Counted from the first letter of the stretch, positions 1 to 8,257 are shown. The stretch is 64,000 nucleotides of DNA from Streptomyces tendae (GCF_014650435.1 NZ_BMUY01000005.1:1-64000); one strand, 5' to 3'. A program made the numbers and translations. Notes: generated by a model from the sequence alone, not told the origin.

Positions 1-249
1 GAGCTGTCACGGCCGGGCGTCCTGCACCGCACCGCCGATCCCGCCGACCGTCGCCGCCGCATCGTCGCCATCGCACCCGCCTACGCCGCACCGATCGGCG
101 CATGGCTTTCGGCCAGTGCCTCTGCCTGGGAAAACGTCATGCGCGGTCTCGATCCCGCGGAACGCGCCACGGTCGTCAACGCCCTGCACGCCTACGAGGC
201 CGCCTTGGAGCAGGCAGGCGACCGGCAGCGGAACGCGCAGCCGCGTTAG
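1..249 (+). CDS. MarR-family transcriptional regulator, C-terminal part (5' end outside window)
   Basis: The open frame enters from the left edge and stops at TAG 247-249, leaving 82 residues. The first residues read ELSRPGVLHRTADPADRRRR, which fits the end of the recognition helix and the Asp-Arg-Arg-rich wing of a MarR winged helix. A long C-terminal dimerisation helix follows (ERATVVNALHAYEAALEQAG). It converges on the minus-strand CBS-domain gene, with only 12 bases between the stops. The N-terminal half and promoter are not visible, so the ligand and targets cannot be inferred. The family call rests on the wing and C-terminal helix only. Confidence 0.7.
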   Translation, partial: ELSRPGVLHRTADPADRRRRIVAIAPAYAAPIGAWLSASASAWENVMRGLDPAERATVVNALHAYEAALEQAGDRQRNAQPR

Positions 250-261
250 CCGGCCAGGTCG

Positions 262-1281
262 TCATGCCGCCTGCGGCTGGAGGTAGCGGGCCAGCAGGTC
301 GTCCAGGCTCACAATGCCGGTGAGCCGCCCCGCGCCGTCGCGCACCACGGCGAGCGACACCCGCCGTCGGCGCAGCACCTCGATCGCGTCGGCGACCGTG
401 GCGTCCTCCGCCAGTTCGGGCACCGGACGGGCCAGCGCGCGGGCGCCGGTGGATCGTCCGTGTGCTCGCGCGACCAGGACGTCGCGTGCGTGCAAGGAGC
501 CGACGACAGCGTCGTCCTGGCGGACCAGCAGCCGGGTGCGGTCGTGCTCGGCGGCCAGGCCGAGGATCTCCTCCGCCTCGGCACCGGCGTCGACCGCGAC
601 GATGCCGGCGGCCGGGGTCATCAGGTCGCGCACGGGCGTCTCGGGCTCGGTCAGTGACCGGGTCAGCAGATCGGAGTCGGTCTGGCTGATCAGACCGAGT
701 CGTTCGGACTCCTCGACCAGGTGGGTGAGCTGGTCCCGGTTGTGGACGGAGGCCAGTTCGTCGCGCGGGGCGACCCGGCAGAGGCGGACCAGGGCGTTGC
801 TGATGCGGTTGAGGATCCAGATGAGCGGCCGTACGGCGGTCGCGACGGCGCGGAAGGGCGGGGCCAGCAGCATCGCGGAGCGCTCGGGGTGGGCGATCGC
901 CCAGGACTTGGGCGCCATCTCGCCGAGGACCATGTGCAGGAACACCACGACGATCATCGCCACGGCGAAGGCCACGCCGTAGCTGAGCGCGGTGGGCAGG
1001 CCCAGCTCGTGCAGCAGCGGATCCAGTTCGTGCGAGATCGCGGGCTTGGACACCGAGCCGAGGCCCAGCGTGCACACGGTGATGCCGAGCTGGGCACCGG
1101 CCAGCATCAGCGAGAGCTCCCGCATGCCGGCCAGTGCGGCCTTGGCGCCGCGCTGCCCGTCGGCCACGGCCTTCTCCACACGGTGCCGTTTGGCGGCGAC
1201 CAGCGCGAACTCGGCCGCGACGAAGAACCCACTGCCGACGAGCAGCAGGACGGTGACGAAAAGGGCCATCGGGAAACTCAT
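262..1281 (-). CDS. CNNM/HlyC-type membrane protein with CBS pair
   Basis: A 339-residue membrane protein. Residues 1-190 form a DUF21/CNNM domain with hydrophobic segments (start MALFVTVLLLVGSGFFVAAE) and the family signature AGAQLGIT-CTLGLGS. Residues 210-330 form a CBS pair, including VRDLMTP and a second half ending GIVSLDDLLARYL. The family is linked to Mg2+/Co2+ export or tolerance; the substrate here is inferred only. It lacks the C-terminal CorC_HlyC domain found in the upstream neighbour. Its ATG overlaps that neighbour's stop by 4 bases, so the two are translationally coupled and may form a heteromer. Confidence 0.9.
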   Translation of the reverse strand: MSFPMALFVTVLLLVGSGFFVAAEFALVAAKRHRVEKAVADGQRGAKAALAGMRELSLMLAGAQLGITVCTLGLGSVSKPAISHELDPLLHELGLPTALSYGVAFAVAMIVVVFLHMVLGEMAPKSWAIAHPERSAMLLAPPFRAVATAVRPLIWILNRISNALVRLCRVAPRDELASVHNRDQLTHLVEESERLGLISQTDSDLLTRSLTEPETPVRDLMTPAAGIVAVDAGAEAEEILGLAAEHDRTRLLVRQDDAVVGSLHARDVLVARAHGRSTGARALARPVPELAEDATVADAIEVLRRRRVSLAVVRDGAGRLTGIVSLDDLLARYLQPQAA

Positions 1282-2615
1282 GCCTGCTCCTCCGCCTTCT
1301 CGGCCGGCCGCTCGATCCGGATCCGTTCGGGCACGTGCCGGTCGAGAGTGCGTACGTCGATCACGGCGCTGCCGCCTCCAGGCAGCTCCACGGTGAGCCG
1401 GTCCCCGATCGCCGGGAAGCGGCCGAGCCGGTCGACGATGAGCCCGGCCACGGTTTCGTAGTCGTCCTCCTCGGGCAGTTCGACGCCGGTGGCCTCGGCC
1501 ACCTCGTCCAGCCGGCGCCCGGCGTCCACCAGCCAGCCCTCGCCGTCCGCGACGGCCACCTCGGTGACGGTGTCCGACTCGTCGGCGATGTCACCCACCA
1601 GTTCCTCGGCGATGTCCTCGTAGGTGACGACGCCGGCCACACCTCCATGCTCGTCCAGGACGACGGCGAACTCGTCGTCGTCCTCGCGCATGCGCGCCAC
1701 GGCATCCGGCAGCGGCAGGGTGTCCGGCAGCAGCAGAGGCCGCCGGGCCGCCGCCCCGGCCGTGACGGCGGTGGCCTGTTCGGCGGGCAGCCCCATCAGC
1801 TCCCGCACACCCAGTACGCCCGCGACGTCGTCCGGATGGTCGCCGAGTACGGGGTAGTTGGAGTGGCCGTGCTCGGCGATGAGAGTGACGGCCTCGGCGG
1901 CCGTGGCGTCCTTGCGGACGAAGACCGCGTCGGCCCGCGGCACCATCACCTCGTGCAGCGTCCGCTCGGAGAACTCCAGGGCGTGGTCGAGCAGCCGGGC
2001 CGTCCCGCGCGGCAGTTCGCCCTGTTCGTGGGACTCGCCGATCAGGTGGCCCAGCTCCTCCAGGGTGGCGCCGTGGTGCAGTTCCTCGACCGGTTCGATA
2101 CCGACCTTGCGCAGCAGCTTGTTCGCGGCGCCGTCGAAGATCCGGACGACCGGGCCGACGACCTTCAGATAGGCGAGCGTCGAGCCCGCGAGCGACTTCG
2201 CGAGCCGTTCCGGAACGGCGATGGCGAGGTTCTTCGGGGCCAGCTCTCCCAGCACCATCTGCACGACCGTGGCGAGGACGAAGGCGAGGACGACGGAGAT
2301 GCCGGTGACGGCGCCGTCCGGGATGCCGATGCCGGACAGCACGGGCCGCAGCAGCGCGGAGACGGACGGCTCGGCGATGAAGCCGACCACCAGACCGGTC
2401 ACCGTGATGCCGAGCTGGGCGCCCGACAGCATGAACGACAGCCGCTCCAGCACCTTCAGGGCGCGGGCGGCCCGCTTGTCTCCCTCTTCGGCCGCTCGGG
2501 CGAGAGCGAGCCGGTCGGCCGAGACGTAGGCGAACTCCTGGGCGACGAAGTACCCGGTTCCCGCGGTCAGCACGAAGACGGCCAGCACCCCCAGCCAGGC
2601 TTCCACGGCGCTCAC
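1278..2615 (-). CDS. HlyC/CorC (CNNM) family protein with CBS and CorC_HlyC domains
   Basis: A 445-residue protein and first gene of a two-gene operon. A DUF21 membrane domain occupies about residues 1-195 (SGAQLGITVTGLVVG, MVLGELAPKNLAI). A CBS pair follows at about 215-340 (MVPRADAVFV, GVVTYEDIAEELVGDI). The C-terminal CorC_HlyC domain at about 350-430 carries DYETVAGLIVDRLGR and ends in an acidic/basic tail. Domain order and length match full-size family members. The role is probably divalent cation handling at the membrane. The start is the ATG whose upstream region (minus strand) opens into a 467-bp gene-free spacer holding the promoter. Confidence 0.92.
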   Translation of the reverse strand: MSAVEAWLGVLAVFVLTAGTGYFVAQEFAYVSADRLALARAAEEGDKRAARALKVLERLSFMLSGAQLGITVTGLVVGFIAEPSVSALLRPVLSGIGIPDGAVTGISVVLAFVLATVVQMVLGELAPKNLAIAVPERLAKSLAGSTLAYLKVVGPVVRIFDGAANKLLRKVGIEPVEELHHGATLEELGHLIGESHEQGELPRGTARLLDHALEFSERTLHEVMVPRADAVFVRKDATAAEAVTLIAEHGHSNYPVLGDHPDDVAGVLGVRELMGLPAEQATAVTAGAAARRPLLLPDTLPLPDAVARMREDDDEFAVVLDEHGGVAGVVTYEDIAEELVGDIADESDTVTEVAVADGEGWLVDAGRRLDEVAEATGVELPEEDDYETVAGLIVDRLGRFPAIGDRLTVELPGGGSAVIDVRTLDRHVPERIRIERPAEKAEEQA

Positions 2616-3082
2616 ACCGCACCACCCCGCCGCGTGCCGTGCTCAGGGATCACCGGGCGGAGTGGTCGGGGACCGTGCCTCGAAGGGTCCGTCGATCTGG
2701 CGGACAAGCTCTGACTCCCTCGCTGGATGTGCAGACAGGAAACGATTCTGGCCGAAGGGCGGGTTCCCGGCACCGTCGTGTGCCGGCCCCGTGTCGAGGC
2801 CGCTGCCTGCTCCCTCCCGGCAAGTCACCGAGGGCGGGACCTCTCGGGAGTGCCTCTCTGGCCAGGTCAGGAGCGTCTTTCGGCCTTTCCGGACGCGGCC
2901 GTCCGGAGCACGCTCCCCGCCCTTCGGGTCAACTCTATGCTTCTACTCGTTTGTAGAAACAGGCCCGGGGCGATCACATGGCTTCGATCGATCCCGACAC
3001 TTCGGTGCCGTCCGTTCACACCTTCCCGGCGGGACGGCACCACCTCATGGAACACAAGTACGCATAAGGAGTGGACGCCACC
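2616..3082. other. Divergent intergenic region, 467 bp
   Basis: No convincing gene. It carries the promoters of the minus-strand CNNM operon and the plus-strand Spo0M-like gene. The only sharply structured element I see is the inverted repeat TTCTAC-N6-GTAGAA at 2941-2958, about 125 bp before the Spo0M start. Short open frames here lack ribosome sites and normal codon bias. Confidence 0.6.
2941..2958 (+). promoter_or_regulatory. Inverted repeat TTCTAC-TCGTTT-GTAGAA
   Basis: Perfect 6-bp arms around a 6-bp spacer. The core TCTAC-N6-GTAGA recurs with identical spacing at 4189-4204, in front of the next gene. I infer a shared operator for a dimeric regulator; which one is unknown. The site lies 125 bp upstream of the Spo0M-like ATG. 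Confidence 0.5.
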
Positions 3083-4096
3083 ATGGTGTTCAAGCGACTT
3101 CTCGGCTCGCTCGGCGTGGGCGCACCCACGGTCGACACGGTTCTCGACCCGGCTCCCGTCCTGCCCGGCGGCACGCTCACCGGTCAGGTCCACCTCAAGG
3201 GCGGGCAGGCCGACTTCGACATCGAGCACATCGCACTCGAGCTGGTGGCCCGGGTCGAGGCGGAGCACGAGGACAGGGAGAGCGAGGGCGTCGTCGTCTT
3301 CGACCGGTTCACCGTCGGCGGCGGCTTCCGGCTGGGGACGGAGGAACCGCGCAGCCTGCCCTTCCAGGTCACTCTGCCGTGGGAGACGCCGATCACCGAG
3401 CTGTACGGACAGCCGCTGGGCATCGTGCTCGGCGTACGCACCGAGGTGGCGGTCGCGGGCGCCAAGGACAAGGGCGACCTGGACCAGCTCACCGTGACGG
3501 CCCTGCCGGTCCAGGAGGCCGTCCTGGAAGCCTTCGGGCAGCTCGGTTTCGGCTTCAAGTCGGCCGACCTGGAGTACGGGCACATCGCAGGGACGGGTCA
3601 GCAGCTGCCCTTCTACCAGGAGGTCGAACTCGTCCCCGCTCCTCAGTACGCACACCAGGTCAACGAGATCGAGCTGACCTTCCTGGCCGGTCCCGGCGGG
3701 CTCGAAGTGGTCCTGGAGGCGGACAAACGCGGCGGGCTCCTCGCCTCCGGCCATGACGCCGTCACCCGCTTCACCGTCGGCCACCACGACGTCCGCGACT
3801 GGGCGGCAGAGGTGGACGGCTGGGTCCGGCAGCTCGTCGAGCACCATGCGGCGTACGGGGCCCGGAGCGCGTACGGGCACGGCGCTTCATACACCGACCA
3901 CGGACACCACGACCCCCACGGCCACGGTGGTCACCACCACGACGACCACCGCCCAGGCCCCGGCGTCGGCACCGCCGTCGCAGCCGGAGCGGCCGGACTC
4001 GCGGTCGGCGTGGTCGGTGGCATGGTCGCCGCGGAAGTCGTCGACGAGGTCGGCGACTTCTTCGAAGGCGACGACGAGGAAGAGGACGAGGGCTGA
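3083..4096 (+). CDS. Spo0M-family sporulation-control protein with His-rich C-terminal extension
   Basis: 337 residues. Residues 1-250 are the arrestin-like Spo0M fold (start MVFKRLLGSLGVGAPTVDTV, LPGGTLTGQVHL, FYQEVELVP). Spo0M in Bacillus subtilis affects sporulation and cell-cycle proteins. About residues 265-292 form a stretch dominated by His, Asp and Gly (GHHDPHGHGGHHHDDH). A glycine-zipper-like hydrophobic segment (about 295-320) and an acidic tail (GDDEEEDEG) follow. I chose ATG 3083 because AAGGAG (3066-3071) sits 11 bases before it; an upstream in-frame GTG at 3071 overlaps that ribosome site. The extension suggests metal binding and membrane association, which is inference. Confidence 0.88.
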   Translation: MVFKRLLGSLGVGAPTVDTVLDPAPVLPGGTLTGQVHLKGGQADFDIEHIALELVARVEAEHEDRESEGVVVFDRFTVGGGFRLGTEEPRSLPFQVTLPWETPITELYGQPLGIVLGVRTEVAVAGAKDKGDLDQLTVTALPVQEAVLEAFGQLGFGFKSADLEYGHIAGTGQQLPFYQEVELVPAPQYAHQVNEIELTFLAGPGGLEVVLEADKRGGLLASGHDAVTRFTVGHHDVRDWAAEVDGWVRQLVEHHAAYGARSAYGHGASYTDHGHHDPHGHGGHHHDDHRPGPGVGTAVAAGAAGLAVGVVGGMVAAEVVDEVGDFFEGDDEEEDEG

Positions 4097-4188
4097 GCGC
4101 CTGAGCCCGTCCGAGGGACAGAGGTCCTGAGCCGAGGGTCTTTTCAGTGACCTCTCCGTGCCGGTACGCCCCGCCCGGAACCACATCC

Positions 4189-4204
4189 TCTACACAGCTG
4201 TAGA
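4189..4204 (+). promoter_or_regulatory. Inverted repeat TCTAC-ACAGCT-GTAGA
   Basis: Same arms and same 6-bp spacer as the element at 2942-2957. It is placed 61 bp upstream of the small GlsB/YeaQ gene and just after the Spo0M stop. The recurrence in front of two adjacent genes suggests common control. Confidence 0.5.
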
Positions 4205-4265
4205 AGATATGGTGTCCGGGCCCACCCCGTCATGAAGAGATGCAGTGGAAAGGAGCGCCGGAGAG

Positions 4266-4532
4266 ATGAGCATCATCGCCTGGCTGATTCTGGGACTCCT
4301 CGCCGGAGGGATCGCCAAGTTGATCCTGCCCGGACGGGACCCGGGCGGTTGCGTCGGCACCACGGTGATCGGCATCGCCGGCGCCTTCTTGGGCGGCTGG
4401 CTGTCGTCCGAGTTCCTGGACCGGCCGGTCCAGCGGGAGTTCTTCGATGCGGCGACCTGGGGGTCCGCCATCGTCGGCGCCCTCGTTCTGCTGATCGGCT
4501 ACCGCCTGCTGTTCGGCAACTCCCGGAACTAG
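4266..4532 (+). CDS. GlsB/YeaQ/YmgE-family small stress membrane protein
   Basis: 88 residues with three hydrophobic helices rich in Gly and Ala (start MSIIAWLILGLLAGGIAKLI, then GTTVIGIAGAFLGGWL and SAIVGALVLLIGYRLLFG). This is the size and pattern of the transglycosylase-associated/GlsB family, implicated in envelope stress in other bacteria. The inserted PVQREFFDAATW loop before helix 3 is typical of the family. ATG 4266 was preferred over an in-frame ATG at 4245 because the family begins at this point and GGAGAG lies directly upstream. The TCTAC-N6-GTAGA repeat 61 bp upstream links it to the Spo0M gene. Confidence 0.88.
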   Translation: MSIIAWLILGLLAGGIAKLILPGRDPGGCVGTTVIGIAGAFLGGWLSSEFLDRPVQREFFDAATWGSAIVGALVLLIGYRLLFGNSRN

Positions 4533-4842
4533 CGGGAGCACCAGCCCGGACGGCTCGGTCGGACACACCGGCGACAACCTCACCGGCGAGCCCCGCGTTG
4601 CCCGGCCGACGCGGAGGTTCCCAGAGGATGCTACGGTTTCTGCGAAAGTGGCGACCGGGCCACTCTTGGAGATCGGAGGAGATGCGCGATGACGGTCGTG
4701 GAGACCACCGCTGTGTGCGGTGCCCGACTCGTTCGCATCTCTCGGGTCTCGGCCTGACCTTTCCTCTGCCTGCCTCCCCTCCGTGGGAGTGGTTCCGGCA
4801 CGTCTGCCGTCCGGCGAGGCCCCCTCTCAAGGGTCTCTTCCA
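4533..4842. other. Intergenic leader region before the RsgA gene, 310 bp
   Basis: No protein-size gene is convincing. Positions 4675-4757 hold a strong ribosome site, a short reading frame and nested inverted repeats (see the separate entry). The rest shows no clear feature. Confidence 0.4.
4689..4757 (+). CDS. Possible 22-residue leader peptide with folded leader
   Basis: GGAGGA (4675-4680) is 8 bases before ATG 4689, and a 22-codon frame (begins MTVVETTAVCGA, ends RVSA) stops at 4757. GAGATGCG (4679-4686), which overlaps the ribosome site, is the exact reverse complement of CGCATCTC (4734-4741) inside the frame. Between them is a second hairpin, ACCGC-TGTGT-GCGGT. The layout could couple translation of the short frame to expression of the downstream GTPase gene. 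The peptide resembles no leader I know, so this may be chance. Confidence 0.25.
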   Translation: MTVVETTAVCGARLVRISRVSA

Positions 4843-5958
4843 TTGTTTCACCCACACGCTTCACATCCATCTCCCCTCTCTCGTCCTTCGCGTGTCCTGA
4901 CTCTGGTCGACTACGGCTGGGACACGGAGCGTGAGCGGTCCTTCTCCCCGTCGAGGGACGAGGGGCTGGTGCCGGGCCGTGTCGTGCGGGCCGAGCGCGG
5001 TCTGTGCGACGTCGTCGCCGAGACCGGCCCCGTCCGCGCGATGGTCCTCCCCTCCTCGGTTACCGGTGACCGGCTGACGCCGGGCACCGGCGACTGGGTG
5101 ACCGTCCGGCCGGCCGGCCCGGCGACCTCCGCCACCGTGGTGGAGGTGCTGGAGCGCCGGAGTGCCGTGGTCCGCTCCAGCTCCTCGCGCACCTCCCACG
5201 CCCAGGTACTGGCCGCGAACGTCGACACCGTGGCGGTGGCCGTCTCCCTCGCCGACCCGCTCAAGCTCGGGCGGATCGAGCGGATGCTCGCCCTGGCCTG
5301 GGAGAGCGGCGCCACGCCCGTGGTGGTGCTCACCAAGGCAGACCGGTCCACCGACCCCGCCTCGGCGGCGTCAGAGGTGGCCGTGGCGGCCCCGGGCGTG
5401 GAGGTGCTGGTCACCAGCGCCACCACCGGCGACGGCCTGGACGTCCTGACCGCCGTCCTGTCGGGCACGGTCGTCCTGCTCGGGCCCTCGGGCGCGGGCA
5501 AGTCGACTCTCGGCAACCGCCTGCTCGGCGAGGACCTCCTGGCCACCGGCGCGGTACGCGGCAGCGACGGCAAGGGCCGGCACACCACCGCCTGGCGCGA
5601 ACTGGTGCCACTGCCCCACGGCGGAGTCCTGCTGGACACCCCGGGTCTGCGCGGCATCGGGCTGCACGACGCCGACGACGGCCTGGAGCACACCTTCGCG
5701 GAGATCACCGAGCTGGCCCGCGACTGCCGCTTCGCGGACTGCGCCCACAGCACCGAGCCGGGCTGCGCGGTGCTGGCCGCTGTCGAGGAGGGCCGTCTCA
5801 CCCGGCGGCGCCTCGACAGCTACCACCGACTGCAGCGCGAGAACACCTACGCCGCCTCCCGCACCGACGCGCGGCTGCGCGCCGAGCTGGAACGGCCCCT
5901 GAAGCAGATCTCGCGCCAGGTGCGCGCCCTCAAGCAGTCCCCCCTCTTCAAGGCATGA
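4843..5958 (+). CDS. rsgA: Ribosome small-subunit-dependent GTPase A
   Basis: About 371 residues. It is a circularly permuted GTPase of the RsgA/YjeQ type, which assists late 30S maturation. It shows an OB-fold N-terminus (GLVPGRVVRAERGLCDVV), the G4 motif TKAD, then G1 GPSGAGKST and G3 DTPG. The C-terminal zinc finger is CRFADCAHSTEPGC. The frame is open back to an ATG at 4720, but residues before the conserved YGWD region look non-coding. TTG 4843 has AAGGG nine bases upstream, so I place the start there with moderate confidence. The stop overlaps the ATG of the next frame, suggesting co-transcription with the methyltransferase. Confidence 0.85.
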   Translation: MFHPHASHPSPLSRPSRVLTLVDYGWDTERERSFSPSRDEGLVPGRVVRAERGLCDVVAETGPVRAMVLPSSVTGDRLTPGTGDWVTVRPAGPATSATVVEVLERRSAVVRSSSSRTSHAQVLAANVDTVAVAVSLADPLKLGRIERMLALAWESGATPVVVLTKADRSTDPASAASEVAVAAPGVEVLVTSATTGDGLDVLTAVLSGTVVLLGPSGAGKSTLGNRLLGEDLLATGAVRGSDGKGRHTTAWRELVPLPHGGVLLDTPGLRGIGLHDADDGLEHTFAEITELARDCRFADCAHSTEPGCAVLAAVEEGRLTRRRLDSYHRLQRENTYAASRTDARLRAELERPLKQISRQVRALKQSPLFKA

Positions 5959-5975
5959 CGGAAAGGAACACGGTC

Positions 5976-6722
5976 ATGGACCTTCCCCGCATCTTCACCA
6001 TCCGCGAGAGCGGCCACCGCATCCACAACCCGCTGACCGCGGACAAGTTCGCCACCCTGGGCGCATCCCTCCGCCTCCCCGCCGGGACCCGGGTGCTCGA
6101 CCTGGCCAGCGGCTCGGGCGAGATGCTGTGCACCTGGGCCCGCGACCTGGGCTTCACGGGCACCGGAGTCGACATCAGCACGCTCTTCACCGAGCAGGCC
6201 CAGGCCCGCGCCGCCGAACTCGGCGTCGCCGACCGGGTCGAGTTCGTCCACGGTGACGCCGCCGGCCACGTCGCCGACCAGCCGGTCGACCTGGCTGCCT
6301 GCGTCGGCGCCACCTGGATCGGCGACGGTGTCGCCGGAACTGCCGAGCTGCTCCGGCGCAGCCTCCGCCCGGGAGGAATGATGCTGATCGGCGAACCGTT
6401 CTGGCGGCAGACCCCTCCGGACGAGGAGACCGCCAAGGCCTGCCACGCCACCTCCGTCGCCGACTTCCTGCTCCTCCCGGAACTGATCGAGCAGTTCCAG
6501 GAACTCGGGTACGACGTCGTGGAGATGATGCTGGCCGACCAGAGCAGCTGGGACCGTTACGCCGCGGCCCAGTGGCTCAGCATGCGCCGCTGGCTCGACG
6601 AGAACCCGGACGACGAACTCGCCCCCGAAGTACGGGAAGAACTCACCACCGAGCCCGCCCACTACGCCCGATACGGGCGTGAGTACCTCAGCTGGGGCGT
6701 CTTCGCCCTCATGAAGCGCTGA
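5976..6722 (+). CDS. Class I SAM-dependent methyltransferase
   Basis: 248 residues. The SAM-binding motif I is LDLASGSGEML at about residues 38-48, followed by an acidic loop (GVDIS) and VEFVHGDAAGH. A methyltransferase-11/25-type core extends to about residue 150, and the tail ends in LSWGVFALMKR. ATG 5976 has AAAGGA eight bases before it. An earlier ATG at 5955 overlaps the rsgA stop but lacks spacing for a ribosome site. The substrate cannot be deduced. A strong hairpin terminator follows immediately, closing the rsgA-methyltransferase unit. Confidence 0.85.
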   Translation: MDLPRIFTIRESGHRIHNPLTADKFATLGASLRLPAGTRVLDLASGSGEMLCTWARDLGFTGTGVDISTLFTEQAQARAAELGVADRVEFVHGDAAGHVADQPVDLAACVGATWIGDGVAGTAELLRRSLRPGGMMLIGEPFWRQTPPDEETAKACHATSVADFLLLPELIEQFQELGYDVVEMMLADQSSWDRYAAAQWLSMRRWLDENPDDELAPEVREELTTEPAHYARYGREYLSWGVFALMKR

Positions 6723-6729
6723 CACCCAC

Positions 6730-6777
6730 GTCCCGAGTGGGGCCGGGACGTCAATCCGTCCGGGCCCCACTCGGGAC
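6730..6777 (+). terminator. Rho-independent-like hairpin after the methyltransferase
   Basis: Perfect 15-bp inverted repeat: GTCCCGAGTGGGGCC at 6730-6744 pairs with 6763-6777 across an 18-base loop. It starts 8 bases after the stop. There is no long U-tract, as is usual in Streptomyces. Confidence 0.8.
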
Positions 6778-7204
6778 ACTTCATCACCTCGGGCCGAGAG
6801 CGGTGACGGGGGTGACGAAGCGGAACTGTCCTGCCCGCATCTGCTGGAACCCCGTCCGGCCGGCCGGTGAGGTCGTCGGGCAGGGGCCCGGGTCAGGGCG
6901 CGCGGGCTCGGGCCTCGCCCTGGCGTCGGCGCGCAGGTGGAGCCACAGGCGCCGCGTGAGATCAGCGGCGGCTTTCATCAGGCCGCGCCGCGGACGACCG
7001 GGCCGTGATCCGGGAACAGCCCGGGGACGGAAAACCGGAAGGACCCGGTGAGGGCCGGACAGCGGCCGCCTGGGCGGCCCGCCCGGAGTTCACGACGCCG
7101 CACTGCGTCCAGGATCAGCCGGTGTTCCGCGTTGACGCCGGCGGTCCGCCCCGGGTCCGCCAGTGGTGTGGCGACCGGGAGTGGACGCACCGTCGAGATA
7201 CCCA
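6778..7204. other. Gene-poor spacer, 427 bp
   Basis: No supported gene. Minus-strand frames of 64 residues (6784-6978) and 75 residues (6978-7205) lie end to end. They have semi-plausible composition but no ribosome sites and no recognisable domains. They could be decayed remnants or chance. The right end holds the promoter of the serine hydrolase. Confidence 0.4.
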
Positions 7205-8257
7205 ATGATCTCGAACCTTGATTCGATTATCATCCCACCCGTGCATGAGACCTCACCTGTTCGGCGACGCCGCCGCACTCGCCGAGAGCAACGACGTCGT
7301 CGCAGGGCCCGGCGACGCCGCATAACGTGGACCGTGACGTCGGTCGTGCTCGTGATCGGCGGTGCCACCACCTATGCCATCACCGGGAGCGACTCCGGTG
7401 AGTCGTCCGCGTCCGCCCGGGCGAAGGCTCCGTCCCCGTCGGCCGCCTCGGCCCGGGCGAAGGCGGGCGAGGCGCCCGCGGACGCACCCAAACCGTCGCC
7501 GTCGCCCACCTCGACGCAGAAACCGTTCGATCTCGGACCGGCTCTGGAGCCCGTGACCGGCCTCTTCGGCGACAACCGGATGTCCGTGGCGGTTCTGGAT
7601 GTCGAGAGCGGCGCCATGGCGACGTACGGACGCGACGCCTTCGACACCGCCAGCATCGTGAAGGTGGACATCCTGGCGGCCCTGCTGCTTCAAGCGCAGG
7701 ACCAGGGACGGAGGTTGAGCACCCAGGAGCGCAGCCAGTCCGCCGCCATGATTCAGAAGAGCGACAACGAATCGACCAGTGCCCTGTGGACCCGGATAGG
7801 CAGCGCCTCGGGGCTCGACGCGGCCAACGAACGGCTCGGCCTGATCCAAACACAGGGCGGTTCAGGGACCGTCTGGGGCATCACCCAAACCACGGCGGAA
7901 GACCAGATACGCCTGCTCCAGTCCGTGTTCGGCGACAAGTCGCCCCTGAGCGAGGCTTCGCGGGCCTACATCCAGGACTTGATGCTGCACGTCGTGGGAA
8001 GCCAGACCTGGGGCGTGTCCGCGGCAGCCGACGCCGGCACGACGGCACTGAAGAACGGGTGGCTCAAGCGGACCCAGAGCAAGAAATGGGACGTCAACAG
8101 CATCGGTCGGATACAGCATGAGGGCCGCGTCTACCTGATGGCGGTGCTTCTCAACGGCTGCAGCACCCAGGAGGTCGGCATCAACATCGTGGAGCAGGCG
8201 TCGCGTGCGTCCGCTACCGCGTTCTCCCGGGAACTCGGAGAGAAGTCCACCACCTGA
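7205..8257 (+). CDS. Class-A beta-lactamase-like serine hydrolase, membrane-anchored
   Basis: 350 residues. A very basic N-terminus (RRRRRTRREQRRRRR) precedes one membrane segment (TVTSVVLVIGGATTYAI) and a Pro/Ser/Ala linker (about residues 60-105). The extracytoplasmic domain carries the SxxK box SIVK, the SDN motif in KSDNEST, and KNG in place of KTG. This is the penicillin-binding/beta-lactamase fold; real lactamase activity is unproven. ATG 7205 and in-frame GTG 7241 are both possible starts, neither with a good ribosome site. The imperfect palindrome TCGAA-N6-TTCGA at 7213-7228 lies between them, so the later start is possible if that element is an operator. Confidence 0.8.
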   Translation: MISNLDSIIIPPVHETSPVRRRRRTRREQRRRRRARRRRITWTVTSVVLVIGGATTYAITGSDSGESSASARAKAPSPSAASARAKAGEAPADAPKPSPSPTSTQKPFDLGPALEPVTGLFGDNRMSVAVLDVESGAMATYGRDAFDTASIVKVDILAALLLQAQDQGRRLSTQERSQSAAMIQKSDNESTSALWTRIGSASGLDAANERLGLIQTQGGSGTVWGITQTTAEDQIRLLQSVFGDKSPLSEASRAYIQDLMLHVVGSQTWGVSAAADAGTTALKNGWLKRTQSKKWDVNSIGRIQHEGRVYLMAVLLNGCSTQEVGINIVEQASRASATAFSRELGEKSTT

